Below are positions 16,323-24,735 of a stretch of DNA of 64,000 nt, in pieces. The translations under genes and the position numbers were made by a program. The stretch's first letter is position 1. Each line of letters begins with the position of its first letter. Source of the stretch: Brevibacterium sp. CCUG 69071 (lineage in GTDB: Bacteria; Actinomycetota; Actinomycetes; Actinomycetales; Brevibacteriaceae); contig NZ_PGFV01000002.1 of assembly GCF_021023135.1 (NCBI RefSeq), positions 248,001 to 312,000 on the forward strand, read 5' to 3'. The notes under the pieces are model-generated. The model was not told the origin of the DNA. It saw only the letters and a list, made by a program, of their open reading frames with translations, and searched no databases.

Positions 16323-17560
16323 CAGACTTGACGCGAGAACCCACAAGCGCATCAGCGGGTGCCGATTCATCAAGGGATGCACTGGGCGGCCTCAAGGTAC
16401 TCGACATGTCGACTCTGTTCGCCGGTCCGATGTGTGCGACGCTGCTGGGCGACTACGGGGCCGAGGTCATCAAGGTCGAGAACCCGAGGCAGCCGGATGC
16501 GGCGCGAGGGCACGGTTTTCAGAAGGACGGAATCGGACTGTGGTGGAAGACCCTGGGCCGCAATAAGAAGACCCTCGCAGTCAATCTCAAAGAAGCGGCC
16601 GGTGCGGACCTCATTCGCAGCCTCGTTGCGGACGTCGACATCATCGTGGAGAACTTTCGCCCCGGTGTCATGGCTAAATGGGGGCTGGGGTTCGAGGCTC
16701 TCTCGGAGATCAACCCGGGCCTGATCGTCGTCAGCGTCACCGGGTTCGGGCAGTTCGGTCCCAAGTCCAGTGAGCCCGGATTCGGCACCCTCGCCGAGGC
16801 GATGAGCGGGTTCGCGTCGATGACGGGCCAACCCGATGGCCCGCCCACCCTGCCGCCTTTGGCGCTGGCCGATTCCATTGCCGGAATCATGGGCGCTTTT
16901 GCCGCGATGACGGCGGTGCATTCGCGCCTCTCTGACGGTCAGGGGCAGCACATCGATATGTCACTCATCGAGCCCATGCTCGCGGCATTGGGCCCACAGG
17001 TGAGCGTCTTCGATCAGCTGGGTCTGGTACCCAAACGGTTAGGTAATCGGTCCGAGAACAATGCTCCGCGCAATCTCTACGAGACTGCCGACGGACGTTG
17101 GCTGGCGGTATCGACCTCCTCACAGTCGATTGCCGAACGGGTCATCGAGCTTGTCGGGCACGGCGAATACGTCGAGCAGGAATGGTTCAAGTCGGCCAAG
17201 GGCCGGGTCGAACACTCCGATGAGCTCGACGATGCCGTCGCCACCTGGGTGAGAACGAAATCGTCACAAGACGCATTAGTAGCATTCCGGGAGGCGCACG
17301 CCGCTGCTTCGCTCGTCTACAACGCTGAGGACATCATCGAGGACGAACAGTACACGGCGTTGGGATCCGTCATCGATATCGACGACCAGGATCTCGGCTC
17401 GATGAAGATGCTCAATGTTCCGTTCCGCATGTCGCACACGCCCGGTCGTGTCCAATGGACGGGTCGAGGCCATGGGAAGGACACGGATGAGGTGCTGTCC
17501 GGACTCGGCGTGGACGAAGAGACGATTGCTGATCTGCGCTCGCGAGGGGTGGTCTCATGA
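16319..17560 (+). CDS. CaiB/BaiF (class III) CoA-transferase
   Basis: A 413-residue class III CoA-transferase: LKVLDMSTLFAGPMCATLLGDYGAEVIKVE at the N-terminus, NKKTLAVNLKE, and DIIVENFRPGVMAKWGLG, with the expected catalytic-Asp region following. It would transfer CoA between a carboxylic acid and a CoA donor. The GTG start at 16319 overlaps the previous stop in a GTGA arrangement with GAGGAGGA before it. The ATGA overlap at 17557 couples the next gene. It probably activates the imported acid before cleavage by the CitE-like lyase. Confidence 0.9.
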   Translation: MTDLTREPTSASAGADSSRDALGGLKVLDMSTLFAGPMCATLLGDYGAEVIKVENPRQPDAARGHGFQKDGIGLWWKTLGRNKKTLAVNLKEAAGADLIRSLVADVDIIVENFRPGVMAKWGLGFEALSEINPGLIVVSVTGFGQFGPKSSEPGFGTLAEAMSGFASMTGQPDGPPTLPPLALADSIAGIMGAFAAMTAVHSRLSDGQGQHIDMSLIEPMLAALGPQVSVFDQLGLVPKRLGNRSENNAPRNLYETADGRWLAVSTSSQSIAERVIELVGHGEYVEQEWFKSAKGRVEHSDELDDAVATWVRTKSSQDALVAFREAHAAASLVYNAEDIIEDEQYTALGSVIDIDDQDLGSMKMLNVPFRMSHTPGRVQWTGRGHGKDTDEVLSGLGVDEETIADLRSRGVVS

Positions 17561-18432
17561 GCGAGATCTGCACCTGGCTCTACACTCCGGCATCGAGCGG
17601 CGGCAAGTTGGATAAGGCTCTGCACCGTGGGGCCGATGCGGTCATCTTCGACCTCGAAGATGCAGTCCACATCGATCGGAAGACCAGCGCCAGAGCCGAG
17701 CTAGTCGAGTTCCTGTCGTCGGTGAGCGAGTTTCCCGCGAGTGACTCGCCGGACAGCAGCACAGCAACTTCACGGATCTTCGTGCGTGTGAACGCTGTGG
17801 ACTCGCCCTGGGGAATCGATGATCTGACCGCGATCGCTAAGCTGCCCGCTGTTGAAGGGATTCGCGTCCCCAAGGTCGAATCGTTGGCCGATCTTCGTCG
17901 AATCGAATCCGTCGTCAGCGCGGGAAAGACGATCCAGATCCTTCTGGAATCAGCCGTGGGGCTGGCGGCGCTCGAGGAACTCTGCTGGGCAGATGGATCG
18001 TCGAGTGTGTCCTTGGGCGACAACGACCTGCGAGCGGCGCTCAATCTTGAAGGTGAAGCGGTTCTCGACCAGATCCGTATCCGCTTGGTCATGGCATTGG
18101 CCGCCGCAGGCAAAGAGGCTCCCACCGGCTCCGTCTATCCGCGAATCAAGGATCTCGAGGGTCTGCGAGCGGATTCGATCAGACTGCGTGCGATGGGCTT
18201 CTTCGGCCGGACCGTCCTGCATCCCATGCAGTTGGAGACCGTGCGAGATGCATTTCGTCCCGATAGTGAAGAGGTCGACTGGGCACAAAGCGTCGTCGAG
18301 GCGGCCGAGAGAATCTCAGCACACGGGAGTGGAGCGGTGATGTTGTCCGACGGACAGTTCGTCGATCGGCCGTTCGTGACTCGGGCGGAGACGATCCTGC
18401 GTCGTGCGGGTGTTGACAGGCGTCAGCTGTAG
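17557..18432 (+). CDS. HpcH/HpaI-CitE family CoA-ester lyase
   Basis: A 291-residue TIM-barrel lyase with GADAVIFDLEDAV, FVRVNAVDSPWG, GIRVPKVES, ILLESAVGLAAL and the terminal MGFFGRTVLHPMQ. This series fits CitE, malyl-CoA or citramalyl-CoA lyases, with the Asp/Glu residues for the metal and Arg for the CoA-ester. It is translationally coupled to the CoA-transferase. Together they could convert a hydroxy-dicarboxylate to its CoA ester and cleave it to acetyl- or propionyl-CoA plus an oxoacid. The substrate is not determinable from sequence. It ends with a 10-base convergent overlap with the IclR gene. Confidence 0.85.
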   Translation: MSEICTWLYTPASSGGKLDKALHRGADAVIFDLEDAVHIDRKTSARAELVEFLSSVSEFPASDSPDSSTATSRIFVRVNAVDSPWGIDDLTAIAKLPAVEGIRVPKVESLADLRRIESVVSAGKTIQILLESAVGLAALEELCWADGSSSVSLGDNDLRAALNLEGEAVLDQIRIRLVMALAAAGKEAPTGSVYPRIKDLEGLRADSIRLRAMGFFGRTVLHPMQLETVRDAFRPDSEEVDWAQSVVEAAERISAHGSGAVMLSDGQFVDRPFVTRAETILRRAGVDRRQL

Positions 18433-19181
18433 CTCTTCATTCGGCTGATCTCGTGCCCCGCTGAAGTCAGAGAAGGGAGAACCATTTCGAGTTGTTCCTG
18501 CGTCGTACTGTCGCTGGGCCCCGTCAATGACAGGGATCCAGCGACAGTCTCATCTGTGAAGAGTGGTACTGAGATGGACGCGATGCTGATATCGCGTTCA
18601 CCGATGGAGACAAGGTGGCGATCGCGTCGGATCACTTCGAAGTCCTCGAGGATCTCTGCGGCTGTCAGCACATGATGCGAGGTGGTCTCATGACCGTCGC
18701 CGAGTGTTGCGACTTCCTCCTGCTGTTGCGTTGGCATGAAAGCGGCGATCGTTTTGCCGGACCCGATGAAGAGAGGCAACCAGCGTCCGATCGGCTGCTG
18801 ATACTGCATCGGTTCGAAGCCATCGACTCGAACTGAGAGCAGTCGCTCCAGTCCGCTGAGCAGGTGCAGGGTCGACGTCAGTCCGGTCTGTCTGGTCAGA
18901 CTCTGCATGACAGGACGGGCGAACTGGCTGAGTGGGTCATTGACCAGGTACCCGTGCGTGAGCCGAAGCACGGCCGGACCGAGGCGGTAGCGTTGATCCT
19001 CTTCGACGACGTAGTTCGATGCCTGCAGAGTCGACAGGACCCGCGACACCGTTGCACTGTGCAGCTCGACCGCTTCTCCGATCTCTTTGAGGCGCAGAGA
19101 TCGCTGTGCTCGCTCCAGGGTCTGCAGAATTGTGACGGCTCGTTCGACAGCCCTGATGTGGGGCTGCGAGGGTTTCGACAT
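18423..19181 (-). CDS. IclR family transcriptional regulator
   Basis: A 252-residue IclR regulator: the N-terminal winged helix AVTILQTLERAQRSLRLKEIGEAVELHSATVSRVLSTLQ, then an effector domain with RQTGLTSTLHLLSG and GSGKTIAAFMP. IclR proteins bind small organic acids and typically control the neighbouring catabolic operon. The likely target is the palindrome at 14639-14661. It faces the lyase gene tail to tail. Confidence 0.9.
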   Translation of the reverse strand: MSKPSQPHIRAVERAVTILQTLERAQRSLRLKEIGEAVELHSATVSRVLSTLQASNYVVEEDQRYRLGPAVLRLTHGYLVNDPLSQFARPVMQSLTRQTGLTSTLHLLSGLERLLSVRVDGFEPMQYQQPIGRWLPLFIGSGKTIAAFMPTQQQEEVATLGDGHETTSHHVLTAAEILEDFEVIRRDRHLVSIGERDISIASISVPLFTDETVAGSLSLTGPSDSTTQEQLEMVLPSLTSAGHEISRMKSYS

Positions 19182-19338
19182 GTGTTTACCTGGAATCCTG
19201 GGAGCTGAAGATCATCTGGCCAACATACTCTCTTGCCAGGGGGACAAGGAGTTTGCTGCTTTGGCTCATTCTAGTGCCGAAGTCGGTGGAGAGGGCCTCA
19301 GCTCCTGCGACAGTGACATAGGAGACGTGTTTGCTCCC

Positions 19339-19550
19339 TCAGGTCTCGACTTCCAGCCCGTGTGAGTTCTTGACGGAGAACGAGCCGACGATCCCGCCGA
19401 TGCCGATGATGCTTGCAACGAGGAAGGCGATATTGGCGCCGTGGACGGGGCCATCGACGCCATAGACCTCGGGATCCCTGGTCGCCGAGACCATGATCGT
19501 GACGAGCACAGCGGTGCCCATCGAGGCGGCGATCTGTAGAAGCGTGTTGT
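19339..19550 (-). pseudogene. C-terminal remnant of a DHA2-type MFS transporter (copy B)
   Basis: About 69 codons read leftward as NTLLQIAASMGTAVLVTIM, then ANIAFLVASIIGIGG and VGSFSVKNSHGLEVET, followed by a stop at 19339-19341. This is the C-terminal part of an EmrB/QacA-like transporter without its first 11-12 helices. It matches copy A at 12916-13029. The stretches 19182-19338 and 19551-19719 contain no gene I can support. A short hydrophobic rightward frame around 19550-19690 is probably fortuitous. Confidence 0.7.
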
Positions 19551-19719
19551 TCCGCGCCGAGCACGTCCTCGCCGTGCTCGGGCACTGCTTGCCCGCGGGT
19601 CTGCTGACCGCGGCGTGCACGTTCCTCATCGTGCGCCCGTACGACGAGGAACCCCACCACCGTGCTCGTCTGAAATACGCACAAGCACGGTTGGCGGGGT
19701 CGCCGTCACCCGAACGCAT

Positions 19720-20730
19720 TCACACGATCCGTGTCTCTGGGGACTTCGTCTTCGACGGGTCGGTCACCGGCCGATCACCGAGGGCGTCATCGATGCGGGC
19801 GAGCACCTCGGCGTCGAGCTTGACCCCGGAGGCGGCGACATTCGACTCCACCTGCTCGGGACGGGACGCGCCGACGAGGGCGGTGGCGACGTTGTCGTTG
19901 GCGAGCACCCAGGCGATCGCCAACTGTGCCATCGTCAGTCCGAGATCGGCCCCGATCGGCTCGAGCTTCGCGACGGCGGTCAGGGTTTCGTCATTGAGGT
20001 ACCGGTTCTTGATCGACTCGGCTCCTCCGCCCTTCTCATCGGTGGCCCGAGACCCCTCGGGGAGCGGCTGGCCCAGCTTGTACTTGCCGGTGAGCACGCC
20101 CTGAGCGATCGGTGACCACACGACCTGCGAGATCCCGAGCTCCCGCGAGGTCGGCACGACCTGGGACTCGATGACCCTCCAGAGCATGTTGTACTGCGGC
20201 TGGTTCGACACCAGCTGGATGCCGAGGTCGCGGGCGAGATGGTGGGCGGCCCGCAGCTGGTCGGCGTTCCATTCGCTCACGCCGATGTAGAGGACCTTGC
20301 CGGCACGGACAAGATCCGCAAAGGCCTGCATGGTCTCTTCGAGCGGGGTCTCGTAGTCGTAGCGGTGGGCCTGGTAGAGGTCGACGTAGTCGGTGCCCAG
20401 GCGAGACAGGGAGCCGTTGATCGACTCCATGATGTGCTTGCGGGACAGTCCGGTGTCGTTGTGGCCTTTGGGGCCGGTCGGGAAGTAGACCTTCGTGAAG
20501 ATCTCCAGCGACTCCCGCCGCTGGCCCTTGAGTGCATCGCCGAGGACCTGTTCGGCAACGGTGTTCGCGTAGACATCGGCGGTGTCGAAGGTCGAGATGC
20601 CGGCGTCGAGGGCGGCATGCACGCATTTCTTCGCAATGTCGTTCTCCACCTGGGACCCGTGGGTGAGCCAGTTTCCGTAGGTGATCTCCGAGATCTTCAG
20701 GCCGCTGTTTCCGAGGTATCTGTGCTCCAT
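19720..20730 (-). CDS. Aldo/keto reductase
   Basis: A 336-residue reductase: YLGNSGLKISEITYGNW, FDTADVY (catalytic Asp and Tyr), IFTKVYFP (Lys) and DLYQAHRYD (His) complete the AKR tetrad. Its sequence is closest to the potassium-channel-beta/YghZ-like branch, with IGVSEWNADQL, SNQPQYNMLWR and WSPIAQGVLTGKY. It reduces carbonyl compounds with NADPH. The start is the ATG at 20730. It stands alone between the MFS remnant and the truncated NAD(P)-binding gene. Confidence 0.9.
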   Translation of the reverse strand: MEHRYLGNSGLKISEITYGNWLTHGSQVENDIAKKCVHAALDAGISTFDTADVYANTVAEQVLGDALKGQRRESLEIFTKVYFPTGPKGHNDTGLSRKHIMESINGSLSRLGTDYVDLYQAHRYDYETPLEETMQAFADLVRAGKVLYIGVSEWNADQLRAAHHLARDLGIQLVSNQPQYNMLWRVIESQVVPTSRELGISQVVWSPIAQGVLTGKYKLGQPLPEGSRATDEKGGGAESIKNRYLNDETLTAVAKLEPIGADLGLTMAQLAIAWVLANDNVATALVGASRPEQVESNVAASGVKLDAEVLARIDDALGDRPVTDPSKTKSPETRIV

Positions 20731-20811
20731 GTCTTCAGCCTACTGCGGCAGGTCAAGAGGGCAGGATTTCAGTGCTCTGGGCGGAGTTCGACCCGCGTTC
20801 TGGCGATGTGG

Positions 20812-21009
20812 TCATAGGGGGATACATCCCTCGCCGAGGAACAGCGAGACGACATAGATGGCAGGGATGAGATACGCCGCCGCAGGCTCGGCGGACCGGT
20901 CGGTCTGAGCGTTGCGTGAGACGGCTGTGATCTCATGCCCGCGGTCGGCCGCCTCGGCGACGACGTGGGAGCCGACCATGCCGGTGGCGCCGATGACCGT
21001 GATCCTCAT
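20812..21009 (-). pseudogene. Truncated NAD(P)-binding (NmrA-like) oxidoreductase
   Basis: A 65-residue open frame starts with an intact nucleotide-binding motif, MRITVIGATGMVGSHVV, followed by AVSRN. It then runs into the hydrophobic sequence AAAYLIPAIYVVSLFLGEG and stops. Normal family members are about 200-280 residues, so most of the catalytic domain has been lost. The ATG overlaps the stop of the EamA gene, so it was the second gene of that transcript. Confidence 0.65.
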
Positions 21010-21956
21010 GATGTGGTTCCTTTCGGCGTGCGTGCACGTGGGCCGACCAGGCTGTGCGGGTTCAGCTGCCCGCAGAACAATGCGGCCAGGGCGAGTGTGA
21101 AGCCCGCGATCTGGATGAGGTTGAGGCTCTCGCCGGCGAAGGCGACTCCGAGCCCGGCCGCAACCAGCGGAGACAGCAGCCCGAGCAGCGCAGTGGCGGT
21201 CACCGGCAATCGGCCCAGACCGCGGAACCACAGCGTGTAGGCGAGTAGACCGCCGACGATGCCCAACCACAGATACCCGAGGACTCCTGCCGTGTCGATG
21301 GACTCGGGAATCCCCTCGAACACGAGAGTCGGGATGAGCAGGACGAAGCCGCCGGCGGACAGCTGCCAGCCGGCGACGCCCACGGCGCTGACCCCGGGCG
21401 GCCTGCCCCAGCGCTTGGTCAGGATCACTCCGGTGCCCATCGCGGCCGCCCCGCCGATGCCGGCGAGGATCCCGATCATGTCGAATCCGGCGGCCGGTCC
21501 GAGGACCACCATGCCGACGCCGATGATGCCGACGATGCCCCAGGCCAGACGCCATCGGGACAGGCGTTCGCCGAGGACGAGGACTGCGAGGATAGTGATG
21601 AGGATCGGCTGGGTCGCGCCCAGGGTGGCGGCGACCCCGCCGGGCAGTCGGGCGGCGGCGATGAAGAGCAGCGGGAAGAACAGGCCGATGTTGAGCGTGC
21701 CCAGAACTGCGGCCTTCCACCACCACTGCCCGCGCGGGAGCCGACGGGCGATGAGGAGACCGATCAGGCCGGCAGGCAGGGCGCGCATGAGGGCCGCGAA
21801 CAGGGAGTGATCGGCGGGCAGGAATGCGGTGGTCACCAGGTAGGTCGTGCCCCATGCCGCCGGGGCCAGTGCCGTGGCCACGGTGGCGAAGGCGCGCGGA
21901 CCGGTGCCGGGGACCGCGGAGCTCGGGTGGGCGGTGGACGTCGTCGTGATTGTCAT
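21006..21956 (-). CDS. EamA/DMT family transporter
   Basis: A 316-residue protein with ten hydrophobic segments in two EamA repeats (AALMRALPAGLIGLLIARR; ATQPILITILAVLVLGERLS; ALLGLLSPLVAAGLGVAFAGESL). The drug/metabolite transporter family exports metabolites or amino acids. The start at 21956 is chosen because the sequence upstream, though open to 22406, overlaps the divergent LysR gene. It is divergently transcribed from that regulator, which probably controls it through the symmetric site at 22006-22024. Confidence 0.85.
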   Translation of the reverse strand: MTITTTSTAHPSSAVPGTGPRAFATVATALAPAAWGTTYLVTTAFLPADHSLFAALMRALPAGLIGLLIARRLPRGQWWWKAAVLGTLNIGLFFPLLFIAAARLPGGVAATLGATQPILITILAVLVLGERLSRWRLAWGIVGIIGVGMVVLGPAAGFDMIGILAGIGGAAAMGTGVILTKRWGRPPGVSAVGVAGWQLSAGGFVLLIPTLVFEGIPESIDTAGVLGYLWLGIVGGLLAYTLWFRGLGRLPVTATALLGLLSPLVAAGLGVAFAGESLNLIQIAGFTLALAALFCGQLNPHSLVGPRARTPKGTTS

Positions 21957-22005
21957 GACTCCAGCATTGAGGCGTTCGGTCAATGAGTCCAACACATGGT
22001 TTTCA

Positions 22006-22024
22006 TGGCACCAATCGTGTGCCA
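22006..22024. promoter_or_regulatory. Inverted repeat TGGCAC-N7-GTGCCA, LysR site candidate
   Basis: A perfect 6-bp inverted repeat with a 7-base spacer lies in the 130-bp region between the divergent EamA and LysR genes. Spacing and position suit a LysR-type recognition site. No further repeats are obvious there. Confidence 0.5.
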
Positions 22025-22086
22025 CGATAGATGAGGCTCGTACACCGAGATCCCGCGCGAATCGGAGCAGATGAGGAGCACATGAG

Positions 22087-22983
22087 ATGGAGCTGCAGCA
22101 GCTGAGGTACGTCCTCGCCGTGGCAGAAGAGCGGAACTTCACGCGTGCGGCCGCGAAGTCCCACGTCGTGCAGTCCGCGCTCAGCCACCAGATCAAATCC
22201 CTCGAACACGAGCTCGGAGTCCAGCTCTTCGCCCGCACCAGCCGACGTGTCGAACTCACCGAGGCGGGCACCGCCTTCCTGCCCGCAGCCCGCGCCACCC
22301 TCGACGCCGCGGATCGAGCCGTCGCCGAGGCGGTGGCGACGACCGGGGATCTGCGCGGCCGTCTGCTCATCGGTGCGATCCCCACGGTGACGACCGTCGA
22401 TCTCACGGCGGCTCTCGGCGACTTCCACCGCGCTCATCCGAATGTGGAGATTGGGCTGACGAGCGGCGGCAGCCTCGACTTCGTCTCCGCGATTAGGCAT
22501 TCCGCGATGGATGTCGCCGTGCTCGGGCTCGCGGAGGATACGCCGCCGACAGGGGTGGCCAGCGAAGTGCTCGCCCACGAACGACTCGCCGCAGTCATGT
22601 CGCCCGAGCACCGATTCGCTCGTCGCCGCCGACTGACGCTGTCCGAACTGGCCGAGGAGACCTTCGTCGACTTCCCGATCGACAGCCCCGGCCGGTCGCA
22701 GTCCGAACGCGCCTTCTCCGCCGCAGGGCTGAGTCGCACCGTCGCCTTCGACGTCATGTCCGCCGAGGTGATGCTCGATCTCGTCGCTCAGAATCTGGCC
22801 GTCGCCCTGTTGGCTCCGGCCGTCGTCCCCGAGGCCGGCGGACTCTCCGTCGTGCCAATCGCCGACGGGCCGAGCAGGATCGAGTACCTCGCGTGGAGCG
22901 CCTTCAACCCGAGCCCCGCGGCTCTGGCCTTCCTCGACATCCTCCGCCGCACGGCCCATCCCCGGGAAGAGAACTCGCAATGA
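22087..22983 (+). CDS. LysR family transcriptional regulator
   Basis: A 298-residue LysR protein: MELQQLRYVLAVAEERNFTRAA, then the HTH SHVVQSALSHQIKSLEHELG, and a periplasmic-binding-like effector domain from about residue 90. The start at 22087 has GAGGAG about 10 bases upstream. It is divergent from the EamA exporter, the usual arrangement for a LysR activator and its target. Confidence 0.9.
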   Translation: MELQQLRYVLAVAEERNFTRAAAKSHVVQSALSHQIKSLEHELGVQLFARTSRRVELTEAGTAFLPAARATLDAADRAVAEAVATTGDLRGRLLIGAIPTVTTVDLTAALGDFHRAHPNVEIGLTSGGSLDFVSAIRHSAMDVAVLGLAEDTPPTGVASEVLAHERLAAVMSPEHRFARRRRLTLSELAEETFVDFPIDSPGRSQSERAFSAAGLSRTVAFDVMSAEVMLDLVAQNLAVALLAPAVVPEAGGLSVVPIADGPSRIEYLAWSAFNPSPAALAFLDILRRTAHPREENSQ

Positions 22984-23066
22984 TCAGCCGTGAACGCTGC
23001 GGCAGCCACACACGCGTAATCGCCAGGGAGCTTGCTCACCGCGCGGCTGTGCGTTGAGATGAACGA

Positions 23067-23858
23067 GTGGAATTCCTCGGACTCGTTCTCGTCGGCTGCC
23101 TCGTCGGTCTGACGACGGTGCTCTTCGGCTTCGGCGGCGGATTCGTCGCCGTGCCGATCATCACGATCGTCGATGCGGACCTCGGCAGTGACACGGCACG
23201 GGTGGCGGCGGCCACCTCGGCGCTGGTCATGCTCGTCAATGCGATCGTCGCCACCGTGTCGACGAAACGGGAGACGCTCGCCCATCTCAAGGGCCGCTGG
23301 TGGCTGCTCATTCTGCTGGCTCTGGGCGGGGCGCTCGGGTCGTTCGGCGGACGATTCGCCCCCGAGGAGCTGCTGCAGTGGGGATTCGTCGTCTACATCG
23401 CGATCACCGCGGTCGACCTGCTCCTGCGCCCCGGATTCTTCTGGCAGGGCACCCGAGTCCGCGCGGAAACGGGAGAAGGCGGTCGCGGCATCTCCCCGGT
23501 CTGGGGTGTGCCGATCGGCGGCCTGGCCTCATTCCTCGGTGTCGGCGGCAGTGTGATGACCGTGCCGATGATGCGTCGATCGGGAGCCACGATGACCGTG
23601 GCCACCACCCTGGCCAACCCGCTGACCTTGGTGATCATGAGTCCCGCGGTGCTCGTGACGATCACCGCCCACGCCTCCATCGACGCCCCGGGGGTCGTCG
23701 GATCGCTCGACCTCTACTCGGCGGCCGCCCTGCTCATCGGGGCGATCCCGCTCATCGTGCTGCTGCGCCGACGAGTGCCGAAGATCCCCGAGATCCTCCA
23801 CGCCTGGGGCTACTTCATCCTGCTCATCACCGCCGGAGTCGTCGTCGCCGTGGCCTGA
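23067..23858 (+). CDS. TSUP (TauE/SafE) family permease
   Basis: A 263-residue membrane protein with eight hydrophobic segments. It carries GxGGGFVAVPII (GFGGGFVAVPIITIVDADLG) near the N-terminus and a second GVGGSVMTVPMMRRSG in the C-terminal half, the paired signature of sulfite/anion exporters of the TSUP family. The start is GTG at 23067; the nearby ATG at 23059 is out of frame. Substrate is unknown. It is followed by a 3 x 19-bp tandem repeat. Confidence 0.85.
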   Translation: MEFLGLVLVGCLVGLTTVLFGFGGGFVAVPIITIVDADLGSDTARVAAATSALVMLVNAIVATVSTKRETLAHLKGRWWLLILLALGGALGSFGGRFAPEELLQWGFVVYIAITAVDLLLRPGFFWQGTRVRAETGEGGRGISPVWGVPIGGLASFLGVGGSVMTVPMMRRSGATMTVATTLANPLTLVIMSPAVLVTITAHASIDAPGVVGSLDLYSAAALLIGAIPLIVLLRRRVPKIPEILHAWGYFILLITAGVVVAVA

Positions 23859-23888
23859 GTTCGTTCCGGCAGTACCGTGCCCAGCTGG

Positions 23889-23945
23889 CAGCGCCGGGCT
23901 CAGTCGTCAGCGCCGGGCTCAGTCGGCAGCGCCGGGCTCAGCCGT
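23889..23945. repeat. Three 19-bp tandem repeats after the TSUP gene
   Basis: The unit CAGCGCCGGGCTCAGTCGt/g occurs at 23889-23907, 23908-23926 and 23927-23945, the third with a single C change. The array covers the stop codon (23938-23940) of the leftward broken gene. Confidence 0.85.
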
Positions 23946-24560
23946 CCCGGCGGCGCCGACGCAGCAGGTCGGGAAGGCCGAAGTAGATCGGCGGACAGGC
24001 GGCAGGTGTCATATCTGCCGTCGACAGCGGCGCAGCCGCGGGCGACTCGGGCCCATCCAGTGCCCAAGCGGCCTCCCAGCTGATCAACTCGCCGGCGTGG
24101 CAGACGGGGTCGCCGCCGGTGCTCGGCGGTTCGGTCCAGATTTATAGGTTGACCCCGTATTCGATGAGCGTGAGGCCGTCTCCGCGGTCTCGCGCGGTGT
24201 TTTCCTTGACCAATCCTGCCCGCACCCGCGCCGAGGTGGTTTCGAGTTCGGTCCACCCGTCCTGCCGGTGGAGGAGGAAGATCCACGTCCCCGCGGGGAC
24301 GTGTCCGGGCACGAGCTCGGCGGGGCGGACCACCTCGGCGAACCCGTTCTCAGCTCCGCGCTCAAGGACGGTGGCGAAGCAGCTGCGGGCCACCTCGGCG
24401 GTGGGGGAGACGATGATGATGCCGGCCGCCTGCGTGCGCACGTCATCCCAGCTCAGCCGGGTGAAGCGGTTGTCTCGCAGCGTCGCCAGCACCCGGGCCC
24501 AATGCTCGGGGACCGGTACCTCGGTGATGAGGCCGGTGGTGACCGGCCGCTCCTCATCGT
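23938..24560 (-). pseudogene. Hypothetical gene interrupted by an in-frame TAA and lacking a standard start
   Basis: Leftward, one frame reads with protein-like composition from about 24560 to 23938: GLITEVPVPEHW, RFTRLSWDDVRTQAAGIIIVSP, GTWIFLLHRQDGWTELET, LTLIEYGVNL, then TAA at 24142-24144. It continues in the same frame as IWTEPPSTGGD and CPPIYFGLPDLLRRRRDG to a stop at 23938-23940. One base change in the TAA (to a Tyr codon) would restore one protein of about 200 residues. Upstream, the frame is open to about 24560 but has no ATG or TTG; the only standard start is GTG at 24492. I do not recognise the family. It could instead be a shorter gene, 24142-24492. Confidence 0.5.
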
Positions 24561-24735
24561 GTCTGACTATCGTCTGTCACCGCCTCGCTGCTCATAACGA
24601 ATTCGTCACTATACGCCGGCATCTGCCGCCGCCGGCTCACTTCGGCCATATGATCTCCGTAGTGGATCGCGACGCGGCAGCAATGCCGGTCACGGTCCAC
24701 GACCACGTTCTCACCTTTTGCACGACTGGATTCCG

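Noticed and set aside
19551..19719. Hydrophobic rightward stretch (GHCLPAGLLTAACTFLIVRPYDEE) as a possible membrane-protein remnant
   Set aside because: No recognisable family and no start; may be the complement of decayed sequence beside the MFS remnant.
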